NCBI GenBank assembly: GCA_963704405.1
Contig: OY969903.1
Coordinates: forward strand, 4,464,001 to 4,528,000
Direction of reading: 5' to 3'
DNA: 64,000 bases
Source of the DNA: MFD01213-c1 sp963704405
GTDB taxonomy: Bacteria; Planctomycetota; Phycisphaerae; Tepidisphaerales; Tepidisphaeraceae
Shown one piece after another: positions 26,624 through 34,225 of this stretch. The notes under the pieces were generated by a model. That model ran no database searches. It was given only the letters and a program-made list of their open reading frames with translations, and had not been told where the DNA came from. The translations under genes were made by a program, and so were the position numbers. Every line of letters starts with the position of its first letter. Position 1 is the stretch's first letter.

Positions 26624-26899
26624 TCACTTTCCATTTGATTCATCGGCCTTCGCCACCTTCACCTGAAGGTTGCCGCTGCTCAAAAGGGCGGTCAGCTTGT
26701 CCAGCCGCTCGTTGGTTCCTTTGATCTCGTTGATCATTTCATAGCGCTGCGCGTCGGCGTCCGGCACCTGCCCCATCGCCGGCGAAGCGCCCGGAGCGAC
26801 GGACCATTGCCCAATCAATGTCACCACCTGCAAAGCCACAATCGCCGCCAGCCATTTCGAGGTGGAATTGCCTGCTTTGTTTAAATTCATTTCGCTCAT
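26624..26899 (-). CDS. Small single-span membrane protein of the pilus block
   Basis: 91 aa, not recognised. MSEMNLNKAGN is followed by one hydrophobic stretch (about residues 14-32), then a Pro/Gly linker. A short helical region (QRYEMINEIKGTNERLDKLTALL) looks like a coiled coil. The start ATG 26899 has AAAGGAG 6 nt upstream. It lies between two pseudopilin genes in the same direction. It could be an accessory pseudopilus component, but nothing in the sequence proves that. Confidence 0.65.
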   Translation of the reverse strand: MSEMNLNKAGNSTSKWLAAIVALQVVTLIGQWSVAPGASPAMGQVPDADAQRYEMINEIKGTNERLDKLTALLSSGNLQVKVAKADESNGK

Positions 26900-27002
26900 G
26901 GCCGGCTCCTTTTTCATTTTTCGCAAAATTGCATTTATCAGGACGCTCGCCCCCCTATTTCTTCGGCGACCTCGCACCCCGGCTGAACTCCTGAAAACAA
27001 AT

Positions 27003-27035
27003 CGGGACGGCAAAGCCATCACGCCTGCCGTCCCG
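27003..27035 (-). terminator. Terminator after the 27063-27596 pseudopilin gene
   Basis: On the minus strand CGGGACGGCA pairs with TGCCGTCCCG (10 bp, 27026-27035 with 27003-27012). ATTTGTTTT follows immediately. It would separate this pseudopilin from the small membrane protein gene downstream. Confidence 0.7.
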
Positions 27036-27062
27036 GTTGAAGTTTGATCCCATAAAATTCAA

Positions 27063-27596
27063 TCAATACGTTGAATAATCGATCCCTTCGATATCCTTGC
27101 CGCTCTGGTTCACCATAATTTCCGAAATCGAAGGATTGTAAATCCAACCTGTCGTGTCATCCGGCGCCGGCAGGGTTGCCCCGTTCGCCAGCAGCACATC
27201 TGATTTATCGCTCATCGGATTTCGCGGCATTTTGCTCAGATAAGGCCCGAATCGAAATGCCGAAGTCATTGTCGCGTTCATGTTGCCGACATCATCGGTG
27301 TAGCTGGTGAGTTGCCCGATGAAGGTGGCCGCATCGGGAGCGCCATTCGCCACCGCACCCGGCGGCTGATCATGATGTTCGGCGCGGTACAGGACAATTT
27401 CGTTGCGCAGAAATCGCAGGTCATCCCGCAGCATATTTTCCCGCGCCTGCATGCTGGCGTTGGACATTTGCGGAACAACAATCGCCGCAAGTATTCCAAG
27501 GATCACAACCACGATCAGGATTTCAACAAGGGTAAACCCGCGGCGGGATGTCGTGTTTCGACAGGTGATGTTGTTTCGGGTGCGGAGCATAAGCAA
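27063..27596 (-). CDS. Type II secretion / type IV pilin-like protein (GspG-type)
   Basis: 177 aa. The leader is SRRGFTLVEILIVVVILGIL with cleavage after Gly and Glu5 present. A long helix continues to about residue 65 and a short C-terminal domain carries FGPYLSKMPRNPMSDK and GWIYNPSISEI. The Pro/Asn-rich loop and terminal region resemble GspG major pseudopilins. It shares its architecture with the pilin at 27909-28430. Start ATG 27596 or 27590. Confidence 0.85.
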   Translation of the reverse strand: MLMLRTRNNITCRNTTSRRGFTLVEILIVVVILGILAAIVVPQMSNASMQARENMLRDDLRFLRNEIVLYRAEHHDQPPGAVANGAPDAATFIGQLTSYTDDVGNMNATMTSAFRFGPYLSKMPRNPMSDKSDVLLANGATLPAPDDTTGWIYNPSISEIMVNQSGKDIEGIDYSTY

Positions 27597-27612
27597 ACTC
27601 CAGATTTCACGG

Positions 27613-27837
27613 CTAATCTACCCCGCGATCCTGGCCTGCGGGACGCAGCTCGCCGTGCTGAGCGCGATATAAATCAATCGCCGCCTGCACTAAGCGCTGC
27701 TCATTGTTTATCTGCTCTTCCCGCACCGCCACGCCGGCGTTGCTGAACTGCGGGACCACAACCGCGCTCAGCAAACCCAGCGCGATCATGATGACAAGCA
27801 TTTCCCTGAACCCGATTCCCTGCTGCTTCCGGCTCAT
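27613..27837 (-). CDS. Very short pilin-like protein with abnormal cleavage region
   Basis: 74 aa. The helix is unmistakably pilin-like (MLVIMIALGLLSAVVVPQFS, then RLVQAAIDLYRAQHGELRP). The front reads QQGIGFREMLVI, so position 5 after the cleavage Gly is Leu instead of Glu, and Glu is at position 3. It stops where the globular domain would begin. The frame is open throughout and I see no frameshift that would extend it. It may be a helix-only pseudopilin, or a decayed copy between two normal pilin genes. Confidence 0.6.
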   Translation of the reverse strand: MSRKQQGIGFREMLVIMIALGLLSAVVVPQFSNAGVAVREEQINNEQRLVQAAIDLYRAQHGELRPAGQDRGVD

Positions 27838-27859
27838 ATTCCGCTTCCATCCATCCCGT

Positions 27860-27896
27860 AAAAAACCGACCGGCAGGCGTTAACCCACCGGTCGGT
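27860..27896 (-). terminator. Strong rho-independent terminator of the major pilin gene
   Basis: On the minus strand ACCGACCGG pairs with CCGGTCGGT (9 bp, arms at 27888-27896 and 27865-27873). A run of T follows directly (27865 down to 27860). It starts about 12 bp after the pilin stop codon, making that gene a separate unit. Confidence 0.85.
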
Positions 27897-27908
27897 GATG
27901 ATTAACAA

Positions 27909-28430
27909 TTACCACGTCGGAGTGGCGCTGTCGGTTCCGTCGGCTTCCACCAGGTACTTGGTGGAGACAGTGCCGGTAGCGCACACCTTGCCGGTGGTTT
28001 CGTCATAGACCCAGCCCGGGCTCGTTGTCGCGTCCGCGGCCAACGTCCCGGCGGTGCCGGCGGGAGCCAGCGGATTTGCCGGGGGATGCTGATAGTACGG
28101 ACCATAGATGTGCGACGCGTCTTTCGCCGCGGCAACGCCACCATTGATGTCCGTGTACTTCGTGAATACATCCCACTGAGCGGCGCCGCCGGTCATAAGA
28201 AGCGGAATCGCGTCCTTATGCTGCAGCTTATACAGCTCGATCTGGGCTCGCAGCGTCTGAAGCTGGCTGACGACGTTGCTCTTGCGGGCGTCGTTGCTGG
28301 CGTTCGTGAACTGCGGGATCACGATCGCGGCCAAGATGCCAAGGATGATCACGACGATCAGAATTTCGACCAGCGTGAAACCTCGACGACCCTGACGGCG
28401 AATCTTATTGATTTTCTCGATAGCGTTCAT
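27909..28430 (-). CDS. Type IV pilin / major pseudopilin
   Basis: 173 aa. The leader is GRRGFTLVEILIVVIILGIL with Gly before the cleavage site and Glu5. The helix is NARKSN...QLQTLRAQIELYKLQH and the C-terminal part has YGPYYQHPPANPLAP and PGWVYDETTGKVCAT. The start ATG 28430 follows an excellent CAGGAGGCAG site, and a strong terminator follows the gene. This suggests high expression as a single-gene transcript, so it is the best candidate for the main structural subunit. Its upstream region is the hairpin-rich segment 28447-29225. Confidence 0.88.
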   Translation of the reverse strand: MNAIEKINKIRRQGRRGFTLVEILIVVIILGILAAIVIPQFTNASNDARKSNVVSQLQTLRAQIELYKLQHKDAIPLLMTGGAAQWDVFTKYTDINGGVAAAKDASHIYGPYYQHPPANPLAPAGTAGTLAADATTSPGWVYDETTGKVCATGTVSTKYLVEADGTDSATPTW

Positions 28431-28666
28431 AACTGCCTCCTGTAATGTTCTTTCGAACTAGGTTGTTCTCTTCGTGTCCGGCGGCACATGCCGCGGGACG
28501 AATCGGTTCGATCAAAACGTTTGATCACAGCGGCTCGTCACGCGACGGAAGCCGACCAGAAAATACACTCGCACCTCTCAAAATCCCGCTCGGGCCAGTG
28601 CGAACATTCGCTTGCCCTGCGAAGATCAACCGGCTGATTCAGGCTTGGCCGTCAGGCGTCGCCTGT

Positions 28667-28690
28667 TCACCGATCCGGATGCGAATCCAT
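28667..28690 (-). CDS. Possible leader peptide MDSHPDR inside the structured region
   Basis: On the minus strand AAAGGAGG sits 1 nt before ATG GAT TCG CAT CCG GAT CGG TGA, giving the seven-residue peptide MDSHPDR. The ribosome site is strong but the spacing is short. It would lie about 240 nt upstream of the pilin start. A peptide read during transcription could control folding downstream, but the match may be chance. Confidence 0.2.
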   Translation of the reverse strand: MDSHPDR

Positions 28691-29100
28691 GCCTCCTTTC
28701 TGCATCGGCGTGCACCGCGCTTCAACGAATCGCGGACACTTCCAGGCAAATCCGGCTTCAGCGGCGAAACGTCTCATAAGAGACAACCCGCCACTATTCA
28801 CCGGGCCGCTTGGAGCTGGCCTTTTCGCCAGCACAACATCCGGGCTATCGACGGAGCCAATGGCCGACTTAACGGCGCCACCGCCTATGCGGACCCTGGC
28901 GAACAACTCGCCGGCGCCGCACAGCAACCCTCGGATGTCACAGGAGGACCGATAAGAACCACCGGGACGTGAACAATCAGGAGCGTTAAGCTGCGACTTC
29001 AACGCTTCATCCCGGAGAAATCCTTTCGGCGGCGTCCTCGATCTCCGCAATCCTGAGCTCTATCCGTCTCAGGACCACGCAGATCGGACGCTTTGCGCAT

Positions 29101-29130
29101 CACTGGGAAAATCCTTCGATTTTCCCAGTG
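29101..29130. other. Perfect 13-bp hairpin CACTGGGAAAATC / GATTTTCCCAGTG
   Basis: The arms are 29101-29113 and 29118-29130, with a 4-nt loop that reads CTTC on the plus strand and GAAG on the minus strand. It is the longest stem in the structured segment. It is not followed by a T-run on either strand, so it is a structural stem rather than an intrinsic terminator. Confidence 0.7.
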
Positions 29131-29405
29131 AGCCGGACCTTTCTTCAATCCGGCGCCGCCTCACGGCGGCTTAGCCCTTGTCAGGGATCCTCCAAATCGC
29201 CGCACTGCTTATGAGCGTTTGCTCACAGGCAACTCGGCCTTATTGAAGTACGATTGATTTTTCGTTGAGGCAAATGGGCGAAACGGGCAATTGGGGAGCG
29301 ATCACGCCAGGAGGGAGCCAAACGTCCGGATAACTATTCAGCCGGCCTGATGTTAAGAGTGTCCAAGGTTGCGAGCGGACTTAGCCGCGGGCATACTGGC
29401 CGCCC

Positions 29406-30442
29406 ATGAATCATTTCTGCTCGCAGGCTCGCGTTTTATCTGGATTGGTCGTTCTCGCTATTGCAGTTTTCGCGCCGGCGCTCTTGCGCAGACGGGGCCC
29501 GACCTGCTGGTGAAGCCATGGGATGACGGGCAGGCCGTTTCAACCTCAACCGATGGACTGGTGGAGGCCGCCGGCCATGCAAAAGAAGGCGATGCCAGCG
29601 TTCAGCTATCCATGTTCCACGCTTTGGGCCGCTGGCGCGTGCTGCCGAACAATCGCGCAACACCGCGGCTGGGCTATGACCTTCAATACATCAACATCGC
29701 CACAACTGACCCTGCCCTGCCCCGTCATCTCTGGGATGGAAACATTGGCTTCGCCCAGCCGGTCGCCGAAATCAATAACTGGTTTGTCGCGCTGACAGGC
29801 GCTGTGGGATATGCCGGCAACAGCCCATTTTCCGATCCGCATGCGGTATATGCGGCCGGAAATATCATCGTCGGCCGCGAGTTCAGCAAAGATCGCGCGC
29901 TCCTGATCGCATTAAATTATGACGGCAACCGCACATTCTTTCCCGACACGCCCATCCCCGGCTTCGCGTACGCCAATCGATTCAATGACTATCTCACTTA
30001 CGTGGTCGGCGTGCCCTATTCATCGATCACCTTCGAGCCGGTCAAGGGCTTTCAGCTTGAGGCGGGTTACACGCTCATCGACACCCTCGAAGCGAAACTG
30101 GCTTATCAGTTCACCAAACATTGGGCGATTTTCGGCCAGTACACCGATCAGCTCAGCCCGTTTCATATCGATAACACAAATCCCGACCGCCGCCTCTTCT
30201 TCCACACGCACGAGCTTGAGGCCGGAATGCGCTGGAACCCGACGCAGCTCATTCGCTTTTCGGTCAGCGCGGGCTGGGCATTTGGCCAGGAATTTTCAAC
30301 CGGCTTCGACACGCGCAGCTTAAATCCGGTGCGGCATATCACCAATGCGCCCTTCGCAAGAGCGAACTTGAATTCGGCTTATAGAATATGTTTCACCCTG
30401 GTTGTTGCGCAGGAGCCTGATGTCATCCTGAAGTGCTCGTGA
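29406..30442 (+). CDS. Predicted outer-membrane beta-barrel protein, one frame break in the signal peptide
   Basis: About 345 aa after repair. ATG 29406 opens a signal sequence (MNHFCSQARVLSGLVVLAIA) whose frame is lost near 29480. Adding one base gives FAPAALAQTGPDLL with a normal cleavage site. The mature part alternates hydrophobic and polar residues with many aromatic ends (GYDLQYINIATTD, FSVSAGWAFGQEF), as in a transmembrane barrel. I do not recognise a named family. The last codons run into the repeat at 30421-30499, so the original C-terminus may have been altered there. Confidence 0.6.
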
Positions 30443-30499
30443 CGATCTCACTGTGTCGCCGCAATGGCGATTCGATGCTTCCGGGGTTTCTCAGGATGA
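30421..30499. repeat. Inverted repeat with GTCATCCTGA / TCAGGATGA ends
   Basis: The left arm TGTCATCCTGA (30421-30431) and right arm TCAGGATGA (30491-30499) flank about 59 bp. The same end sequences bound the element at 37531-37577. The left arm overlaps the final codons of the beta-barrel gene. It resembles REP/MITE-like intergenic elements and carries no gene. The rest of the gap to 30663 shows nothing further. Confidence 0.6.
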
Positions 30500-30663
30500 A
30501 AGTCGCGGCGAAGTGAAAGCCGCTTGAGTTGCGTCCTTTTATCCCTCCTTTTTCCTGATGCCGTCGGCCGGGAATTTTCCATTCCCGTATCCAGGCCGGT
30601 TTTGTAAATTCACTCCCATCGTTGGTCACAACGTCCATCGATCCTTTTTTATGGGAGGTTTTT

Positions 30664-30963
30664 ATGCCACGTGGAGACAAATCCAGTTATAGCGACAAGC
30701 AAAAACGCCAGGCCGAACATATCGAAAAAGGGTACGAAAAACGCGGCACATCCAGGAAGGAAGCCGAACGCCGCGCCTGGGCAACCGTTAACAAAGAAAC
30801 GGGCGGCGGAAAAAAGAGCGGCTCTGGTCGCGGTAAAGCCGAAGACCATGCCCCGTCACGCAAAGGCGGCCGCATCGGCGGTTCGTCGCAATCTCATGCA
30901 ACCCATGTCCGCGCCGGCAAGAAAGCCGCCGCGACGCGAAAACGCAAAGCCGCACACGCTTGA
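30664..30963 (+). CDS. Small basic protein of the plasmid-stabilisation-annotated family
   Basis: 99 aa. MPRGDKSSYSDKQKRQAEHI, then RGTSRKEAERRAWATVNKET, then a Lys/Gly/Ser-rich tail ending KKAAATRKRKAAHA. This matches small soluble proteins often labelled plasmid stabilisation protein, whose real function is unknown; the basic tail suggests nucleic-acid binding. The start ATG 30664 follows TGGGAGG. No toxin partner is adjacent. Confidence 0.75.
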   Translation: MPRGDKSSYSDKQKRQAEHIEKGYEKRGTSRKEAERRAWATVNKETGGGKKSGSGRGKAEDHAPSRKGGRIGGSSQSHATHVRAGKKAAATRKRKAAHA

Positions 30964-31106
30964 GAAGCGGGTTCAAATTCCTGCTGTGGCAAGCGAATGA
31001 TCGTTTGGATGAAGAAATGATCAAAAGCTGACTTCGCTCCAAAATTTCATCCGCAGGCTCAGGTTTTCCCATGCCCGAATCAGGCGTTACCTGATAGCTT
31101 GCGGCT

Positions 31107-32453
31107 ATGTCAGCGAGCGCGGCGGAACTTGTTAACCCCCAGAAGGCGAAGCCGGCACATCTAAAGGCTTGTGCCCCTCAAAAAGATAGTTTTTTCGCAC
31201 GGCTCGGCCCTGGCCTCATCACCGGCGCTTCTGATGATGATCCGAGCGGCATCGCCACTTATTCCCAGGCTGGAGCGGCTTACGGATTTGGCCTGCTCTG
31301 GTCGCTCCTTTTCACGTTGCCGCTGATGGCGGCCATTCAGGAAATCAGCGCGCGGATTGGCCGCGTCACAGGCCACGGAATTGCCGGAAATATCCGGAGA
31401 AATTATTCACCATGGCTTTTATATCCGCTGATCTTTCTGCTGGTGATCGCCAATACGATTAACTTAGGCGCCGACATCGGGGCAATGGGCGATGCCGTTA
31501 AACTCCTCGTCGGCGGCCCTGCGCTGCTCTACGCCGCCATATTCGCCATTGCGAGCGTGCTGCTGCAGGTGCTGGCGTCCTATCCGCGATGTTCAAAAAT
31601 CATGAAGTGGATGACACTCGCGCTCTTCAGCTACGTGCTGACGGTCTTAGCCGTGCATGTGCCGTGGATGAAAGCGATCCACGGAACGCTATTGCCGCAC
31701 TTTTCTCGCAGCGGCAGCTATTGGGCAACAGTGATCGCGGTCATGGGCACAACCATCAGCCCATATTTGTTTTTCTGGCAGGCATCGCAGGAAACCGAAG
31801 AAATCCGTCTTCACGATGACGAACACCCCTTGAAAGAAAAACCCCGGCAGGCGCCGGCGCAATTTGATCGCATTCGACTCGACACCTATGTTGGAATGAG
31901 CTTTTCCAACCTCGTCGCCTACTTCATCATTCTCGCCGCCGCCGCGACGTTGAATGCCCATGGCGTGACCGACGTCCAAACCTCTGCCGACGCCGCCAAG
32001 GCGCTCGAACCCATCGCCGGTCGAGCCGCATTCTTCATCTTCGCCATCGGCATCGTCGCAACTGGCATGCTCGCGGTTCCGGTCCTGGCCGGCTCCGCGG
32101 CATATGGCGTGGGCGAGGCCATGAAGTGGCCCACCGGCCTCGATCGAAAACCGCTGAACGCCAGAGGTTTTTATGCCGTCCTCACCGTCGCCACCTTGCT
32201 CGGCCTTGTGCTGAATTTTCCCCAGGTCCAGACGCTCACGCATCTGACTCCCATCAAGGCCCTCTTCTGGGCGGCAGTTATAAACGGAATTGTCGCCGTG
32301 CCGATCATGGTGATGATGATGCTGATGTTCCGGAACAAAAAAATCATGGGCAAATTTGCTCGCGGATCGCGCGGTTTACACATCATGGGATGGCTCGCAA
32401 CCGCCGTCATGCTTGCCGCATCCGCCGGATTATTCCTGACCTGGAATAACTGA
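31107..32453 (+). CDS. Nramp-related divalent cation transporter with non-canonical metal site
   Basis: 448 aa with about eleven spans. The TM1 metal-site motif, normally DPGN, reads DDDPSGIATYSQ. The TM6 region, normally with an MPH/MPHN-type motif including the metal-binding Met, reads MGTTISPYLFFWQASQE. Loss of the Asn and Met and presence of extra acidic residues resemble Nramp-related magnesium transporters rather than iron or manganese Nramps; this is inference from family knowledge. It is followed by a CDF exporter gene in the same direction. No manganese riboswitch was found upstream. Confidence 0.8.
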   Translation: MSASAAELVNPQKAKPAHLKACAPQKDSFFARLGPGLITGASDDDPSGIATYSQAGAAYGFGLLWSLLFTLPLMAAIQEISARIGRVTGHGIAGNIRRNYSPWLLYPLIFLLVIANTINLGADIGAMGDAVKLLVGGPALLYAAIFAIASVLLQVLASYPRCSKIMKWMTLALFSYVLTVLAVHVPWMKAIHGTLLPHFSRSGSYWATVIAVMGTTISPYLFFWQASQETEEIRLHDDEHPLKEKPRQAPAQFDRIRLDTYVGMSFSNLVAYFIILAAAATLNAHGVTDVQTSADAAKALEPIAGRAAFFIFAIGIVATGMLAVPVLAGSAAYGVGEAMKWPTGLDRKPLNARGFYAVLTVATLLGLVLNFPQVQTLTHLTPIKALFWAAVINGIVAVPIMVMMMLMFRNKKIMGKFARGSRGLHIMGWLATAVMLAASAGLFLTWNN

Positions 32454-32600
32454 AAGCCCTGTCCAGTGGTCCCTTCCCCGAGTTTCGGCAAGCTTCCCTT
32501 CGGTCTCCCGGAATACCGAGACGAAGGAAATGCCGGCCCGCAATTTTCTTCACAAGCTCTTAAAGACCCCTGCCTCTCGCTCCATTACAATCTTCCTTCG

Positions 32601-33557
32601 ATGAACCGCTGGTTCCATGTTCCCCGCGCTGAAGCAATCGCGGCGACGATCTCCGTCGCCGTCGGCATCCTGCTGCTTGCCATCAAATTCGCGGCGTACT
32701 TCATTACCGGGTCCACCGCCATCTTCGCCGACGCGATGGAAGGAATCGTCAACGTCGCCGCCTCTTCGTTCGCCGTCTATGCCCTGATGCTTGCCCATCA
32801 GCCCGCCGACCGGGAACATCCATATGGCCACGGCAAGATCGAATTTTTTTCCGCCGGCTTTGAAGGAGGCATGATCCTCCTCGCCGCCGGTGTTTCCATC
32901 GCCAAGGCGATCGACACACTGATCCACCATCAAACGCTTCAAACGGGTTCGCTGGCGCTCGGCTCACTGCTGATGACTGTCGCGCTGCTCGTCAACGGCG
33001 GAATTGGAACATATCTCATCCGCACCGGCCGCCAAAATTCGTCACTCACGCTGGAGGCTGATGGGCATCATCTGATGACTGACGCCATCACCAGCACTGT
33101 TGCGCTGTCGGCTCTGATCTTCGTCCGAATGACCGGTTGGGCCGCCGCCGACCCGATCGCCGCTATTCTCGTCTCTATCTTTATTGCCTGGACCGGTGTC
33201 GGCCTGGTCCGCCGCTCCGCCGCCGGGCTGATGGATCAGCAGGATTACGACGACGAGGCGATGCTTCGACGCATTCTGGATTCGCACATCGGCCCCATGG
33301 GCGCTGAACCGCGGATTTGCAGCTATCACAAGCTTCGCCACCGCCATAGCGGGCGGTATCACTGGGTCGATTTTCACATGATGGTCCCCGGTGACTGGAA
33401 CATCGAAAGCGGCCACCGCGCCGCCAGCGCGATTGAATATGAAATTGAACAGGCCTTAGGCGAAGGAAATGCGACGGCCCACGTTGAGCCCTGCGCTGAG
33501 GAATCCTGTCCAACCTGCACCGAAACAGGCCGGAAGCCGCAGGCCAAATTGGAATAG
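32601..33557 (+). CDS. Cation diffusion facilitator (CDF) transporter
   Basis: 318 aa, six spans and a C-terminal cytoplasmic domain. Signature segments are HPYGHGKIEFFSAGFEGGMI and ADGHHLMTDAITSTVAL, with HxxxD of TM5 intact. TM2, where CDF exporters usually have HxxxD or DxxxD, reads ADAMEGIVNV, so the site is D-x-x-E-x-x-x-N. The last 20 residues add Cys-rich CAEESCPTC, which may bind metal. ATG 32601 (MNRWFHVPRAEA) is chosen over a longer upstream frame lacking CDF similarity. Exports a divalent metal; which one is uncertain. Confidence 0.82.
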   Translation: MNRWFHVPRAEAIAATISVAVGILLLAIKFAAYFITGSTAIFADAMEGIVNVAASSFAVYALMLAHQPADREHPYGHGKIEFFSAGFEGGMILLAAGVSIAKAIDTLIHHQTLQTGSLALGSLLMTVALLVNGGIGTYLIRTGRQNSSLTLEADGHHLMTDAITSTVALSALIFVRMTGWAAADPIAAILVSIFIAWTGVGLVRRSAAGLMDQQDYDDEAMLRRILDSHIGPMGAEPRICSYHKLRHRHSGRYHWVDFHMMVPGDWNIESGHRAASAIEYEIEQALGEGNATAHVEPCAEESCPTCTETGRKPQAKLE

Positions 33558-33655
33558 GCCTTTAATGACGCAGGATTTTCGGCAAAACAAACATCGCTGC
33601 CTGTCCAACCGCCCGGTTTCACCAAAAAAAGACCTGTCCATCAGTTTTCAGACAT

Positions 33656-33684
33656 TTGCCACAGGTACAGCCTCTAGGTACGAT
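33656..33684 (+). promoter_or_regulatory. Candidate sigma-70-type promoter for the PtsN-like gene
   Basis: TTGCCA (33656-33661) and TACGAT (33679-33684) are exactly 17 bp apart and end 55 bp before the ATG at 33740. The match is moderate and unproven. Confidence 0.35.
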
Positions 33685-33739
33685 TTCGCTTTCGATTTTT
33701 CTCAGGAACCAATACGACATAGCGCCGGAGTTTTGACTC

Positions 33740-34201
33740 ATGCGGTTGACGGAAATCCTAAAGCCAGAAAATATCAAAGTGCCCCTGGCAGCGAAGACCA
33801 AGACTGAAGCCATCGCAGAGCTGGTTCAGGTCCTGGCCGACAATCATCAGATCACCGACCCCAAAAAAGTGCTCGACGCCGTTCTGGAACGCGAGGCGAC
33901 CCGCACCACCGGCATCGGCAACGGTCTGGCAATCCCCCACGGCAAGTGCCCCGGCACCCCCGAACTGGTGATGGCGATTGGCAAGCCCGCCCAACCGATC
34001 GACTTCCAATCCATCGATGGCCGCCCCGTTTCGGTCATCTGGATGCTCACGAGCCCCCCGGACAAAACCGGCCCCCACATTCACGCCTTGGCCCGCATCA
34101 GCCGCCTGATGACCATCGACAAATTCCAGACCGCGCTCCGCGCCGCCAAGACTTCACAGGAAGTCTACGACGCCATCGTCGCCCAGGAAGCGGCGTTGTA
34201 A
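33740..34201 (+). CDS. PTS EIIA-like protein (PtsN/fructose type)
   Basis: 153 aa, a single EIIA domain of the fructose/nitrogen type. The phosphorylatable His is in GIGNGLAIPHGKCPG (about residue 73). The surrounding sequence TKTEAIAELVQVLADN and VLDAVLEREATRTTG is typical of the family. It probably acts as a phosphorylation-dependent regulator rather than in sugar uptake, since no EIIB/EIIC genes are near. The gene stands alone. Confidence 0.85.
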   Translation: MRLTEILKPENIKVPLAAKTKTEAIAELVQVLADNHQITDPKKVLDAVLEREATRTTGIGNGLAIPHGKCPGTPELVMAIGKPAQPIDFQSIDGRPVSVIWMLTSPPDKTGPHIHALARISRLMTIDKFQTALRAAKTSQEVYDAIVAQEAAL

Positions 34202-34225
34202 ATTCTCCCGACGTAATTCCCCCGA

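Larger units (their letters stand above)
28447..29225 (-). ncRNA. Candidate large structured RNA or long structured leader, family unknown
   Basis: The 975 bases between the pilin start (28430) and the next gene (29406) hold no convincing gene but many near-perfect stems. From the left: 28447-28458, 28476-28499, 28510-28526, 28531-28554, 28592-28617, 28653-28665, 28771-28784, 28815-28832, 28881-28892, 28898-28912, and 28962-29015 (two nested stems). Then come 29032-29091 (three nested stems of 6, 5 and 7 bp), 29101-29130 (13 bp), 29132-29154, 29155-29170, 29175-29186 and 29212-29225. On the minus strand three loops are GNRA tetraloops (GAAA, GUGA, GACA); on the plus strand they are not, which favours leftward transcription toward the pilin gene. 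No RNase P, tmRNA, GEMM or other family motif was recognised. It may be a free RNA or the pilin 5' leader. Confidence 0.5.

Noticed and set aside
28592..28620. Cyclic-di-GMP (GEMM) riboswitch from the minus-strand string CGCAGGGCAAGCGAA
   Set aside because: The second conserved half and the tetraloop-receptor part are absent nearby, and the spacing does not fit.
28445..28972. 175-codon plus-strand ORF in the structured segment
   Set aside because: No ribosome site, no recognisable domain and an amino-acid mix unlike the neighbours; the hairpins explain the segment better.
28667..29050. 127-codon minus-strand ORF in the structured segment
   Set aside because: Same reasons; only its last seven codons have a Shine-Dalgarno and are discussed separately.
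30960..30990. tRNA T-arm-like string GCGGGTTCAAATTCCTGCT
   Set aside because: The sequence before it is the end of the small basic protein gene and cannot form the D and anticodon arms, and no CCA-end acceptor follows. Probably chance; no attachment site is claimed.
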